Source of the DNA: Sophora flavescens
Lineage: Eukaryota; Streptophyta; Magnoliopsida; Fabales; Fabaceae
Direction: 5' to 3'
DNA: 64,000 nucleotides
NCBI GenBank assembly: GCA_030762895.1
Contig: CM061065.1
Span: forward strand, 80,423,607-80,487,606
Part shown: positions 1 to 11,346 of the stretch, in pieces
How the letters are laid out: each line of letters begins with the position of its first letter
How positions within the stretch are numbered: the first letter of the stretch is position 1
The notes under the pieces: generated by a model
What the model was told of the DNA's origin: nothing
The model's database searches: none
What the model saw: the letters and a program-made list of their open reading frames with translations, nothing else
Program-made: the position numbers and the translations under genes

Positions 1-1077
1 GTGTGGATTATAGACAGCTTAACAAGATAGCCATTAAGAATAAATATCCATTACTCCGAATAGATGACATGTTAGATCACCTTAGAGGAGCCCCTCGTAT
101 TCTCAAAAATCGATCCGAGGTCGGGATATCACCAAATAAGGATTAAGTCTGAAGACATACCCAATACGGCGTTTAGAACACGTTATGGGCATTACGAGTA
201 TCTAGTTATGCCCTTTGGCTTAACTAATGCTCCACCCAGTATTCATGGACTACATGAACCGCATCTTTCGGCCCTTCTTGGATAAGTTCGTTGTAGTTTT
301 CATTGATGATATCCTTATCTATTCTAAGAGTCCTCAAGAGCATGAAGAACACCTTAGGATCGTCTTGCAGATACTCCGGGAAAAGAGGTTGTTTGCTAAA
401 CTATAAAAATGTGAATTTTTGTTGACCGAGGTGAAGTTTTTAGGACATGTAATTTCACAAGAAGGAGTAGTAGTAGACCCCAGTAAGGTTGATGCTGTCA
501 TTAATTAGGAAATACCTAAGAACATCACCAAATTTAGGAGTTTTATGGGCTTGGCAGGACACCGAAGGTTTATAAGGGGATTTTCAAAGTTAGCTCTACC
601 CTTAACCCGCTTAACCGCAAGGGTAATCCTTTTGAGTGGGATAAAAAGTGTGAAAGGAGTTTCCTTGAACTCAAAGCCTTCTTGACCTCTGCTCCTGTGT
701 TAACCATTCCTGACCCAGCCTTAGGATTTGAAGTTTATAGTGATGCATCATTAAAAGGCCTAGGGTGTGTTTTGATGCAGAATAGGTAGGTAGTGGTTTA
801 TGCCTCTCGTCAGTTGAAACCCCATGAAGAAAACTACCCTACCCATGATCTGGAGTTAGCAGCCATAGTTTTTGCTCTAAAGATATGGGGACATTATCTT
901 TATGGAGCAAAATTTGAAGTGTTTAGCGATCATAAGAGCATGAAGTATCTTTTTGATCAGAGGGCACTCAACAGGAGACAGTGAAGGTGGGTGGAGTTCC
1001 TCAAGGATTATGAGTTTGAGTTGAAATATCACCAAGGAAAGGCAAATATGGTAGTGGATGCTTTAAGTCAGAAGTCT
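1..1077 (+). pseudogene. Ty3/Gypsy element A: reverse transcriptase and RNase H (left-truncated, decayed)
   Basis: This is the middle of a retrotransposon pol gene cut by the window edge. Translation gives the VDYRQLNK box at the extreme left, TRYGHYEYLVMPFGLTNAP near 180-230, and the catalytic box VVFIDDILIYS near 292-325, followed by the thumb and connection regions. RNase H follows with SDAS near 740, the PTHDLELAAIVFALK block near 840-885 and SDHKSMKYLF near 930. The frame is broken near 95-115, 230 and 620, and stops occur near 404, 505, 787 and 982. Several stops look like single transitions (for example TGG to TGA). The product would have copied element RNA to DNA; this copy cannot. 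Lineage is a plant chromovirus (Tekay-like) by pol similarity, which is recognition rather than a computed tree. Confidence 0.93.
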
Positions 1078-2610
1078 CTTCACGTTTCATCCATGATCTT
1101 ACATGAGATGAAACTATTGGAGGATTTCCGCAACTTAAACCTAAATGTTATTGTGGGTCCCAGTAGCATTTATTTGAGCCACCTTGAGATCACTTGTGAT
1201 TTTAGAGCTCGAATTAGACAAACTCAACTCCGGGACGAGGATCTACAAGCTAGGAAGAATCAACCTGGCTTCTCCGAAGCCAGGGATGGAACACTCCTCG
1301 TTCATGAGAGAATATGCATTCCAAATGATGAAGAGATTAAACGACAGGTGCTAGAGGAAGCCCACAAGAGTGATTTTTTAGTACATCCTGGTTCTACTGA
1401 GATGTATCAAGACCTTAGAAAGATGTTCTGGTGGCCAGGAATGATGTATGATGGTGCCAAGTTTATCTTTCGTTGTTTAGTGTGCCAAAAGGTCAATATC
1501 GAGCATCAAAGACCCTCAAGCATGCTACAACCTTTAAAAATACCTGAGTGGAAATGGGAGAGCATATCCATGGAATTTGTTGTGGGTTTTCCTCGCACTC
1601 AGTCGAGTCATGATTCCATTTGGGTGATAATGGACTGATTGACTAAGTCCACCCACTTCCTACCTGTTAAGACCTCTTATAATACGGCTAAACTAGAAAA
1701 GGTATTCAAAAGAGAAATAGTGAGGTTGCATGGTGTACCAATTATTATTGTGCCAGATAGGGATCCTAAGTTCACTTCTAGGTTCTGGAAGGCTTTTCAC
1801 CAAGCCTTGGGTACTCAGTTGAACTTTAGTACTGCCTACCATCCTAAGTCATATGGTCACACAGAGAGAACTATCCAAACCTTAGAGGATATGTTTAGGG
1901 CCTGTATTCTGGAGGATGGAAGAAGTTGGGATCATCACCTATCCTTAGTGGAGTTTGCCTACAATAATAGTCATCACTTCAGCATAGGTATGGCGCCATA
2001 TGAGGCACTCTATGGCCGTAAGTGTAGAACTCTACTTTGTTGGGCTGAAGTGGGTGACAAGTGGATCTTAGGGCCTAAGTTAATCCAGGAGACTACAGAG
2101 AAAATCCGAATCATTAGGGATAAATTAAAAGTTGCGCAGAGTCAGCAAAATATTTACACCAATAAAAGAAGGAGACCCTTAGAATTTAAAGAGGGTGACC
2201 ATGTGTTTATGAGAGCAACCCCCACAATAGGCATTGGAAGAGCCCTTCGGGCCAAGAAACTCTGTCCTCGTTTCATAGGACCTTTCCAAATTATTCACCG
2301 AGTCGGTCCTATAGCGTACCAACTTGCTTTACCTCCTTCTTTGTCAAGAATACACAATGTCTTCCATGTATCTCAACTTAAAATGTATATTCCTAATCAT
2401 CGCCAACCCCTAAATCATGATCTTGTTCAGTTAGGACTGGATTTAACTTTTCAACCTATGCCGGTTCAAGTGATTGACCATAGCTTGAAAACCCTGAGAA
2501 ACAAAACAATTCCTTTGGTGAAAGTTATTTAGGAAGGGTCAACTCCCGAGGAGGCAAATTGGGAGCTTGAGGATGACTTACGCCAGGGGTATCCTTACTT
2601 GTTTGAGTAG
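1078..2610 (+). pseudogene. Ty3/Gypsy element A: integrase and C-terminal chromodomain-like tail
   Basis: This continues element A pol. The integrase zinc-binding region (H...H near 1360-1390, C-x2-C in RCLVCQK near 1480) is followed by the catalytic core with MEFVVGFP (first acidic position E rather than the usual D), VPDRDPKFTSRFW near 1750-1790, and HTERTIQTLEDMF near 1858-1895. The C-terminal part holds PRFIGPFQIIHRVGPIAYQL and ends with WELEDDLRQGYPYLFE and a TAG at 2608-2610, the usual chromovirus end. In-frame stops at 1636-1638 (CGA to TGA type) and 2530-2532 break it. The first core residue changed from D to E, plus the stops, make the integrase inactive. Confidence 0.92.
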
Positions 2611-2660
2611 GTAAGTTGTCTAAAAGTTTGTGGACAAAATTTATTTAAGGAGGATAGAAA
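2611..2660 (+). promoter_or_regulatory. Polypurine tract region of element A
   Basis: Fifty bases separate the pol stop from the LTR. They contain the purine run aaggaggatagaaa (2648-2660) directly before the LTR start tataatatcc. Related plant chromoviruses carry a similar purine run followed by tgtaatatcc, so the LTR start here appears to have lost its G. In the family this tract primes plus-strand DNA synthesis. Confidence 0.6.
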
Positions 2661-4167
2661 TATAATATCCTTTCCCAAGGGTATTTTTGTCTTTTCATTA
2701 TAATTTTATCATGGGTGTGTTTGGATCCTTTTATATATCATAAATGTGAAATTGTGTGGTTGATTGATTTAATGAAGTTAATTATTTGGGAATTGAAATG
2801 GAATGAAACTTTTTTATTATTATTATCATACACACACCCACTTATTTTAAACCAACTTATCCACCTCTATCCTAAAATCCCCTAAGTGACCAATACTTTT
2901 CAAGGAGACCCAACCCCTATTGGCCAGCCAATCCCCTCCCTTTCTCCCTCTTAATTTCGATCACAACAAGGCTAGGCACCCTTGCTTCCCCTTCATTCAC
3001 TAAGACCAAAAGAAAACAGCCACACACCTTCCCTTTTTCCTCTCTATTTCGGCCAAATAAAGGAGTGGGGACTCGGTAGTTCATTTCCATTCCCCTCCGT
3101 CACAAATTTCGGTCAGCACACACACCATTCCCACCATCATTTCCCTTCTTCATTCTTTCAAAACCTCTCATGAAATATACATCAATTTTCTTCTAACCTT
3201 TTACCTCACACTTACAACTACTCCTAAACACCTAATTAAATCAAGAAATAGGGCAGCATGCAAGACCTCTAATCCCTTTCAAAATTTTCGACCAGCTTAG
3301 GGAGAACTCAAGAAAGATCTGCATTTTACATCCTTGATTCTTATACCAAGCAGTGTGAGTTTTGTTGTTTGTCACTTTGGGTGACCATAAATCTCAATTA
3401 CTTGTTAAATGTTTAAATTACTATTGTAGAATTCTTGTTTTGAAGTAATATATGATTTTAAATAACTCAATTTTGATTGCATGTTGAATTAGAGGTTGTT
3501 TTTATGAAACTTGACAAGGAGCTGTAAAAATCTCTCAAACCCGTATGTACCCCTGTTAGTATTTCATCCATAATTTCCTCCACAGGGCTTGTTTCTAAGT
3601 GATTTTTATACCATTGGAAACTAGACTCATTTTAATTTGAATTGGGCTCTATAATGGTTCAATTCAATTAAGTATAGAGGGAGAAAAATGACATGCAAGT
3701 TTCTGTTCGTACTGGGAACTCTAGACTGATACTGTTGTAGTGTTTAAATTGTAGTAAATTGTACAAATATTGGTTTGAGTTAATTCATGTGCTAATAGAA
3801 AACATATAGAAATTTTAACAACATAGGCTTTGGAATTTTTGAATTTGATTCGGTTTTGTTGTAGGAATCTCTGTTGCAAGTTGCTGAAAATTCTGCTGTC
3901 AGTTTCTGAATAAGATAACACTTTGAATTGCATAATTTTATTTTATTTTTGGATTGTGGATATGTTCAGTTTTGGTTAGTGTCTTATGAGTTCCTAATTG
4001 TTTGAGATTGGATGTTTGGACTATGGATTAAATGGTGTGGGTGGTAGCCTTAGGCATCATCCTCCAAATTGTGATAGCCTTATTTTTTTTTATTGTGATT
4101 TGATGGTTTTGGTTACTTACTGTAATTGACCCTTGCTATCCTATTTGTGTGTGGATTTTTATCAGAG

Positions 4168-4300
4168 TAAAGGCCCGTTTTGATCCCTCAAATTTTTTAA
4201 GTAGCCCAGTTTGATCCCTGAAAAAAAAAAGGGATAATTTGGTCCCCCAAATTTTATTACGGGGGACACTCTGGTCCCTCCATATTAGCAGGGCACTAAA
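4168..4300. repeat. MITE-like fragment within LTR A
   Basis: This block repeats the phrase gatccctcaaattt / gatccctgaaa / ggtcccccaaatttt / ggtccctcc, a pattern I associate with abundant short non-autonomous plant repeats. I could not delimit terminal inverted repeats or a target duplication, so the class is not assigned. Confidence 0.3.
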
Positions 4301-4803
4301 AATCTAAAATGGTTTGCATTTGGTGAGACACTTGTTTCGAAACCCAATCTAGCCATTGAGGTCACATTTGTAATTGTGGGTGAGATATGTTTTTGTAAGT
4401 CCTTCATTTTCTTGAAGGTTAGGATATGGTACTAGCAATTAAGGGATACCTAATTGTTGTCATAGAGCTCTGACTGCCATATCAAAATCTTTTAAAGTAG
4501 AGTACTTAAAGTCCCTCTCACTTGAAGTTATCTAGTGAATGTTTTAAGTTAAAGTTCCCGTGATCATATTCATTTTTTATTGTTTAATTGGTTTTAATTG
4601 TTCACATATCCTTGCTTGAAGCAAAGCTCACTGAGAATTATTTTTCTCACTAGGCTCTTTATTATTTCAGATAAGTAGGTTTAGGTCCCTCGTAGGATTA
4701 AAGAGATAAAGAAGGAATTTCTCTTTAACTCAATATGTTTCATGGGAACCTTTAATATGTAATTGTCGGCTTCATAAATTGTTTTATTGAAGTTCGAGAG
4801 TAG

Positions 4804-4808
4804 TTTCT
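4804..4808. repeat. 5-bp direct repeat (left copy) flanking the element B nest
   Basis: The bases tttct here recur at 25770-25774, immediately after the right LTR of element B. Five-base duplications are the normal signature of LTR-retrotransposon integration. The left copy abuts the Cassandra LTR rather than the element B LTR, which is unexpected (see findings). Confidence 0.6.
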
Positions 4809-5215
4809 TGTAACACCCGGGTGCCGACGAGGGTGGGGAGTGGTCGCCGGTGCAAGAAGGCACGGACAAGGAGCGGCTCCTGGTAGGCTTCTAGGCGGAG
4901 AGGCACATGAATGAACCGATTACACACCCGAATGAGAGGGATACTGAGATTGTGTAGGTATGGGACTATACAGTTGAGGATGGCTTATAAGAATTGATTG
5001 CTACTACCCATATCAAAAAGGTGCATCTTCTTTTCGGGAGCCCATCACTTAAGAACTCCACAGTTAAGCGTGCTTGACTTGGAGCAATTATGGGATGGGT
5101 GACCTCCTGGGAAGTTTTCGCGGGAAGCGTGTGAGTGAGGACAAAGCACGCTGAAAAGACCTATGTTGGTCTGTGGGGACAGCCGTCAATCCATAGAGCA
5201 ACCAGGGATGTTACA
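4809..5215 (+). mobile_element. Cassandra-type TRIM solo LTR
   Basis: A 407-bp unit begins tgtaacaccc and ends ggatgttaca, and carries a clear 5S rRNA-derived module in its second half. Cassandra is the known plant family of small non-autonomous LTR elements whose LTRs carry 5S sequence with Pol III promoter boxes. No internal domain or second LTR is present, so this is a solo LTR or a remnant. It has no matching 5-bp duplication of its own (tttct on the left, aatga on the right) and ends 6 bp before element B's LTR. Confidence 0.8.
4996..5125 (+). repeat. 5S rRNA-derived module inside the Cassandra LTR
   Basis: The segment aagaactccacagttaagc (5051-5069) and the box gatgggtgacctcctggga (5094-5112) match the internal control region of plant 5S rRNA: box A at about 5062-5076 and box C at about 5094-5114. 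The 5' third of 5S is strongly diverged and the 3' stem is not preserved, so this is not a functional 5S gene. The promoter boxes could still bind TFIIIA/TFIIIC. Confidence 0.8.
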
Positions 5216-5221
5216 AATGAT

Positions 5222-7042
5222 TGTCAGGACCCAACTTAGGCGTTCCTGACCGGCCAGAATGAGACCCCGATGTCCCATTCCCAAGGCCTATCAAGCAACT
5301 ATAAGTCACGTCATAACATAGATAATTTTATGATATCAGAGTAAATGATTATTCCAAAATAAAATAAAAACCAATGTGGCCCTGAGTCTACATATAGAGT
5401 TTAAATGAAAGAAGTGGTTCACAACCAAAGAGGGAAATAGTCCCATTTTAAATAAGGAAGAGGTATCTCATATGACTAAACAAAATCAAATTAATAACCA
5501 AGCTGCAGCACCTGCCCACACTACTCCTGTGATGGGCTCCCTAAGATGGCTCCACTCGTGAAGTACCTGAAGCTAAACCAAAAAGGGCGGGGGTGAGTCA
5601 CAGAACTCAGTGAGGGTATATAAACACGATCAAGTATATCACGTAAGCATACAAATGTCATATCATACCATACCACACACATAAACCATATCTTCAGAGC
5701 AACTTTCAAGTTGCATTACAATCATTTCAACATTGAGTAAGATGCTTGTAATCCGTTTGGAGTTGTTCACTAGAGTCTCCCACTCAGACGGTCACATTTA
5801 TATCCTGGTCGAATCCGTTGACCAGCAAGTGACCTTGGTCACTGCACAACTACCCTCCAAACTCCGAGGTTCTTTCACTAGAGTCCCTCTTCTCCGATGG
5901 TCACATTTATATACCGGTCAGGTCCGCTAACCGGTCGGATACACCAAGTCTTACTCAATGTGCTCATCATCACAAAACAAATCACCTACCACAATCATGT
6001 TCTTTGAACTCATTAAAAGAAAAGAATCACACAAGAATATAAATCATTTAATCATAATTTAACACAATCCTTACATATAATATTGTCCTGTAACAAACCA
6101 CCTCAATCCAATGATCATAAGCCACACATCATCATATATCTACTCTATACACATTGACGTAAATAAGCATTACACCTAACATATATATTATTTAAAAAAA
6201 TATTTTAAAGTTTTATAATAAAGAAAAAAATATGCATCATATATATATATATATATATAATATGCTTACTGGGTTTGCGTCATAAGAGAGTTTGCTGTAC
6301 CATATCATCAAAAGCCATTTGCCTCACGTCATTGGGCAAGGTTTTGGTTCCAGAAGGTTCACATTATATATGATTGAAATTGGCATGAAATTAATCTAAT
6401 GGAGCAAACATATATGACTCCAGTGTTAATGGCACCGGAGACGAGGCAAAGTAACAAGAGTAACAGATTAAAATACTTTCACACCCAGCACATCCGACGG
6501 CGTCGATAACATATGGACCACAAATTATATTCAACCTCATCAAGAAAATCAAAGAAATTAAGCAATACAAAGAGAAGCATTACTGATATGAATCCGAGAA
6601 CATGGGCGAATTAAACACACCGAATTTAAATAAAACATCAAGCCTATCAAAATCTACAACCCTCACCAGAATCGATGAAAAAGAAAGAAAAAAGGAGAGT
6701 GAAATTGTATCCCTTGCACCAAGAGCATGTCTCTATGATCTTGAGCTGCTGCGCCTTCTTCCTCCTTTTCTCCAAAGAAAACTGATTTTAAAAGTTAGGG
6801 TTCTCAAGACACTCTAACTCTTTTTCCCTTGTTTTATTTCTTAACCATTATACTTACCGAAGGGTCCTACCACACTAGGGGTAAAACAAAAACAAAAAAT
6901 CTATCTCATAACTATTTTACTACGCTAATCTCTTATATATTCTTGCAAGTATTTATTATTATTATTATTATTATTTTTCTTTAAATAAATAACTTTTAAC
7001 TTTGACCATCAGCGCCAATTAAATTTTTTTTTGGGTATTACA
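5222..7042 (-). mobile_element. 3' LTR of element B
   Basis: Starts tgtcaggacc and ends gggtattaca on the plus strand; the copy at 23950 has the same ends. It includes an AT repeat at 6239-6259 that is much longer in the sister LTR. No coding content. Immediately to its right (7043-7080) lies the minus-strand polypurine-side sequence reading GAGGACGAATTCCTTT, common just upstream of chromovirus 3' LTRs. Confidence 0.9.
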
Positions 7043-7087
7043 TTCTTACCATCTTTAAAGGAATTCGTCCTCGAATTCGATAAATGA

Positions 7088-7738
7088 TTATAACCGAAAT
7101 TTCGTACCTTGCTCAAAAAGGTGCGGATACTTCCGCATCATGATCTGTTCTGACTTCCAAGTGAATTCCTCACCAAGAGGATGCCTCCATGCAACCTTCC
7201 CTGATGGTACCTCCTTTGACCTCAATTTCCGTACTTGCCTATCAACAATCCTCAATGGAGCCTCCTCAAAAGCTAACCATTGGTCCACCTCAATAGGTTG
7301 TGGTTGTAGCACATGAGTATCATCTCGAAGATATTTCCTCAGCATGGAGACATGAAACACTGGATGCACCTTGGCTAATTCAGATGGTAAGGCCAACTCA
7401 TATGCCAACACTCCCACTCTTCGAGTGATCTGGTATGGTCCCACGTACCTTGGGCTCAACTTCCCTTCGAACCAAAACGCAGAGCCCCTTTAAAGGGTGA
7501 CACTCTGAGGAAAACGTGCTCACCTTCTTGAAACTCTAATTCTCGTCGTCTGACATCGGCATACTTCTTTTGTCACTCTTGAGCTAGCTTAAGCCTCTCC
7601 CTAATCATCCGAACTCTCTTTATCGAGTCCTGAACCAGATCTGGGCCCAATAGTTAATGGTCACCCGTCTCAAACCACCCCACTGGTGTTCTACACTTCC
7701 TGCCATAAAGAGCCTCAAACGGTGCCATCTGGATGCTA
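7088..7738 (-). pseudogene. Element B integrase C-terminus and chromodomain-like tail
   Basis: On the minus strand the tail reads SPRYVGPYQITRRVGVLAYE, VHPVFHVSMLRKYL and ends KSEQIMMRKYPHLFEQGTKF, the typical end of a plant chromovirus pol. In the family the C-terminal chromodomain helps target insertion to heterochromatin; here the usual W-E-P-E-E box is altered. The part at 7460-7738 contains frame breaks between the integrase core and this tail but keeps recognisable coding of the GPY/F-proximal region. The 3' LTR begins 45 bp downstream. Confidence 0.88.
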
Positions 7739-8660
7739 CTATGATAGCAATTCTATTAACGACAAATGCACATCCCAAGAGCCTTCAAACTCAAGTACAC
7801 ATAATCGAAGCATGTCCTCCAAAGTCTGTATAGTCCTCTCTGATTGACCATCCGTATGTGGATGAAAAACTGTACTAAAATGCACTTGAGTTCCCAAAGT
7901 CTGCTGAAACGACTTCCAGAAATGAGAGGTGAACTGTGAACCCCTATCAGAAACAATAGATTCTGGAATTCCATGCAAGGAAACAATCTCCCGAAGATAT
8001 AACTTTTCATATTGTTCTGCCGTGAATGTGGTCTTTACAGGTAGGAAATGAGCGAGCTTGGTCAAACGGTCCACCACAACCCAAATGGAATCATAACCTG
8101 CCCTGGTCTTGGATAAACCCACCATGAAATCCATGGTAATGTGATCCCACTTCCATTCCCGAATATCAGGACTGGAGAAGCCCCTGCTGGCTTCCGGTGC
8201 TCCGCCTTCACCTGTTGACAAGTCAAGCACCTAGTAACAAAATCAGTCATGTCTCGCTTCATACCGATCCACCAATACAACTGCTTCATATCTTGATACA
8301 TTTTTCTGGATCCAGGGTGCATCGTATATGAAGAGGAGTGAGCAAGTTCCATGAGCTTCCTTCTAGCTTCTGGAGGAACTACCACCCGTCCACTAAATCG
8401 AAGCATCCCATCACTGTTCACTTTGTATAACTATTTTCACTCTCTGTATTAATAGTATCCTCAACATGAATAGATCGGAATCTCGTTCTTGGCAAGCTCT
8501 AATCTCTTCCAACACATTGGATTTGACTCCAAGTCGTGCTAGTAAAATGCCATTTTCTTTTGGCCCAAAAACCACCAAAGCATTTATGCTCCTATAAAAA
8601 TCATTTGCTATAGCTCGCCTTTCTAAACTCAAATGTGCCAAACTTCCCATTGACTTGTGG
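7739..8660 (-). pseudogene. Element B integrase (zinc-binding region and catalytic core)
   Basis: Reading right to left, the zinc-binding region (HSSSYTMHPGSRKMYQD then TRCLTCQQVKAEH) precedes the core. Core residues are visible as the D of MDFMVGLSKT, the second D in IVSDRGSQFTSHFW and the E in HTDGQSERTIQTLEDM, so the D,D,E triad is present on paper. The frame shifts near 8190-8230, within the region joining the zinc domain to the core, and again near 7740. The enzyme would insert element DNA into chromosomes; this copy is broken. Confidence 0.92.
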
Positions 8661-9041
8661 CTCAAAGCATCTACCACGACGTTAGCCTTGCCCAGGTGAT
8701 ACATGATTGTGCAGTCATAATCCTTCAACAATTCCAACCATCTCCTCTCGCCTTAGGTTCAACTCTTTTCGATCAAAAATGTACTTGAGACTCTTATGAT
8801 CGGTGTATATCTCATGTGCCTCGCCATACAAGAAATGCCTCCAAATCTTTAAGGCAAAAACTATAGCTGCCAACTCTAAATCGTGAGTCGGGTAGTTGTG
8901 TTCATGCTTCTTTAACTGTCGGGTAGCATAGGCAATTACTTTTCCATTCTGCATTAGCACGTATCCCAAACCCACTCGAGATGCATCACAAGACGCCACA
9001 AAACCACATATACCCGAAGGAAGAGTTAACACCTGGAGCAA
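8661..9041 (-). pseudogene. Element B RNase H
   Basis: The minus strand carries the RNase H region: CDASRVGLGYVLMQNGKVIA, then HNYPTHDLELAAIVFALKIW, then YTDHKSLKYIF, then DYDCTIMYHLGKANVVVDAL. These contain the acidic residues expected of the nuclease that removes RNA from the RNA-DNA hybrid. The frame changes near 8737-8745, so the domain is split. It lies directly between the reverse transcriptase remnant and the integrase, the normal Gypsy order. Confidence 0.9.
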
Positions 9042-9418
9042 GAGTCAACTTATCCTTCAATGTCCGAAAGCTTTCTTCATATTTCGAACTCCACTCGAAC
9101 TTAACTCCTATCTGAGTCAGACGAGTCAATGGAACTGCTATTTTTGAAAAGTTTTCAATGAACCTTCGATAATAACCGGTTAGACCCAAGAAACTACGTA
9201 TCTCCGAAGCACTAGAGGGTCTAGGCCAATCTCGCACCGCCTCCACCTTTTCGGATCCACCGAAATCCCTTTCAAGGAACAACATGCCCAAGAAAAGATA
9301 CATCCGTGAGCCAAAACTCGCATTTCGAAAACTTGGCGTAAAGCCGGTGATTTCTAAGGGTCTCCAACACGCCCTCAAATGTTGATCAAGCTCGCCCTTT
9401 GTCTTAGAATATACTAAA
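9042..9418 (-). pseudogene. Element B reverse transcriptase, C-terminal part
   Basis: This is the thumb and connection part of the reverse transcriptase, with VEAVRDWPRPSSASEIRSFL and GLTGYYRRFIENFSKIAVPL. It directly adjoins the left end of the Copia insertion at 9424. The N-terminal part lies on the other side of the Copia at 13658, so the two pieces were once contiguous. A frame change occurs near 9050-9060. Confidence 0.9.
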
Positions 9419-9423
9419 ATATC

Positions 9424-9644
9424 TATTGAATAACTTGGAATATAATTTAGACAAGTATTTGTGAAATGCTTGAGTTGTTTTATTCATCATACTTTGATAT
9501 ATATATATACACTCAATAGTAAATTCAATTTACAAGGAAATGAATGATAAGCTAAATCCTAGGAACACCGTCCGCACCGTCCACACCGTCCAACTAATTC
9601 TAACACCGTCCGCACCGCCTCGCACCATCCAACTAATTCTAACA
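9424..9644 (-). mobile_element. Copia 3' LTR
   Basis: 221 bp, starting tattgaataac and ending aattctaaca. Its right part consists of short repeats of the type caccgtccgcaccgtcc. A minus-strand polypurine tract (TTGAGGGGAG) adjoins it at 9645-9655. Confidence 0.9.
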
Positions 9645-9699
9645 CTCCCCTCAAGCTGGAGCATACAAATAAAATGCTCCAAGCTTGGAACAAATATTC

Positions 9700-10062
9700 T
9701 CAATTCTCGGTCCTCTTAGAGATTTTGTAAAGACGTCCCGCCACTTGATCATTAGAGCTAACAGATTCGGTGACGACTTCTTTAGAAAGGACTTTTTCTC
9801 GGATAAAATGACAATCGATCTCAATATGTTTAGTTCTCTCATGGAATACTGGATTGCAAGCTATATGGAGAGCTGCCTGGTTATCACAACATAACATCAT
9901 TTGTTGAGTATCTCCAAACTTCAATTCCTCAAGAAGTTGTTTAATCCAAATGAGCTCACACGTGGCTACAGCCATAGCTCTATATTCAGTCTCTGCACTA
10001 GACCTTGCAACAACATTTTGTTTCTTACTCTTCCACGAGACAAGATTTCCTCCAATAGACAC
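9700..10062 (-). pseudogene. Copia RNase H
   Basis: The fragment contains SWKSKKQNVVARSSAETEYR, LLCCDNQAALHIA and NPVFHERTKHIEIDCHFIRE, a full match to the Copia RNase H pattern. It is the last coding domain, about 55 bp from the polypurine tract. The join to the reverse transcriptase at 10062-10162 is broken by frame changes. Confidence 0.92.
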
Positions 10063-10161
10063 ACCTGAAGTGGAACGTCTATCAATGGGTGATCCTGCCC
10101 AATCTGCATCGCAAAATCTAACTATTTGAGTGCTTCCTTTGTCTTCATAAAGTAGTCCTTG

Positions 10162-11312
10162 TCATGGAGTCTTTTTAATGTATCTCAGAATTCGAATTAC
10201 TGCATCCCAGTGATCATTATGAGGAGACTGCATGAATTGACTTACCACTCCCACTGCAAAGGAAATATCTGGCCTTGTAATAGTGAGATAGATGAGCTTC
10301 CCAACCAATCTCCGATACCTTTCAGGATCAGAATAAGGTTCCCCCTGGTTGGGTAGCAATTTTTGATTCGGATCCATGGGACTATCAACTGGTCGACAAT
10401 CTAACATACCAGTTTCTTTAAGTATGTCTAATGCATACTTCCTCTGTGAGATGATAATCCCATTCTTTGACTGAACAACTTCAATTCCAAGAAAATATTT
10501 CAATTTCCCCAAATCCTTGGTCTGAAAATGGCTACATAAATGTTCCTTCAGCTGAGAAATTTTCTCCTGATCATTTCCTGTGATGACTATATAATCTACA
10601 TAGACCACCAAGTAAACGCATCTATTTGGAGAGGTATAGCAATAAAAGACCGAATGATCTGCTTCACTACGTTTCATTCCAAAAGCTTGAATAATTGAAC
10701 TGAATTTTCCAAACCAAGATCTTGGAGACTGTTTCAGCCCATAGAGAGATCGTCGTAGCCTGCAAACCAAACCGGACTCCCCCTGAGCAACAAATCCAGG
10801 AGGTTGCTCCATATAAATCTCCTCTTCTAACTCTCCATGAAGAAATGCATTTTTAATATCCAAGTGATATAATGGCCAATGATAGATGGCAGCCATGGCA
10901 AGAAATATTCGAACAGAATTGATTTTGGCCACAGGAGAGAAAGTATCTCCATAATCAAGTCCATAAATCTGAGAGTAACCTTTGGCTACAAGTCAGGCTT
11001 TGAGCCGATCGATCGTCCATTGGCCCCACTTTAATAGCATATACCCATCGACATACCAACGGGTTTCTTTCCCGGAGGAAGAGGAGTCAAGTCCCAAGTA
11101 CCATTATGCTCCAAAGCCTGCATTTCATCAATCATGGCTTGTCGCCATCCTGGATGATCAAGTGCCTCACAAACATTTTTAGGAATGGAAACGGAAGATA
11201 TAGATGACACAAAAGAATAATAAGAAGGAGAGAGACGATGGTAACTTAAGAAGTTATAAATAGGATGAGGATTTTGAGTCGACCGAGTACCTTTCCTAAG
11301 AGCAATGGGCAA
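10162..11312 (-). pseudogene. Copia reverse transcriptase with altered catalytic box
   Basis: The minus strand carries the full Copia reverse transcriptase pattern: HPGWRQAMIDEMQALEHNGT (just downstream of 11165), YHLDIKNAFLHGELEEEIYM, RRSLYGLKQSPRSWF and DLGKLKYFLGIEV. The catalytic box normally reading YVDD is YVDY here (near 10590), so the second metal-binding aspartate is lost. A frame break near 10990 separates the first part from the rest. The product could not polymerise DNA. Confidence 0.92.
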
Positions 11313-11346
11313 GTCAAGGTTTCTTTCAGGTAGGTCCGTAGTAGGG

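Larger units (their letters stand above)
2661..4808 (+). mobile_element. LTR of Gypsy element A, left part (interrupted)
   Basis: Non-coding, AT-rich sequence starting tataatatcc just after the polypurine tract. It is interrupted at 4808 by element B; the remaining 126 bp resume at 25775 and end in ggcattaca at 25900, directly before a tRNA-Met-type PBS. Joined length is about 2.27 kb, which is normal for Tekay-type chromoviruses. It contains no convincing ORF. Pyrimidine-rich stretches near 2930-3180 and a MITE-like segment near 4168-4300 are the only internal structure I noticed. Confidence 0.75.

Noticed and set aside
4996..5125. A functional 5S rRNA gene
   Set aside because: Only the internal promoter region matches; the 5' third and the closing stem are diverged and there is no T-run terminator in the right place. 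It sits within a Cassandra-type LTR.
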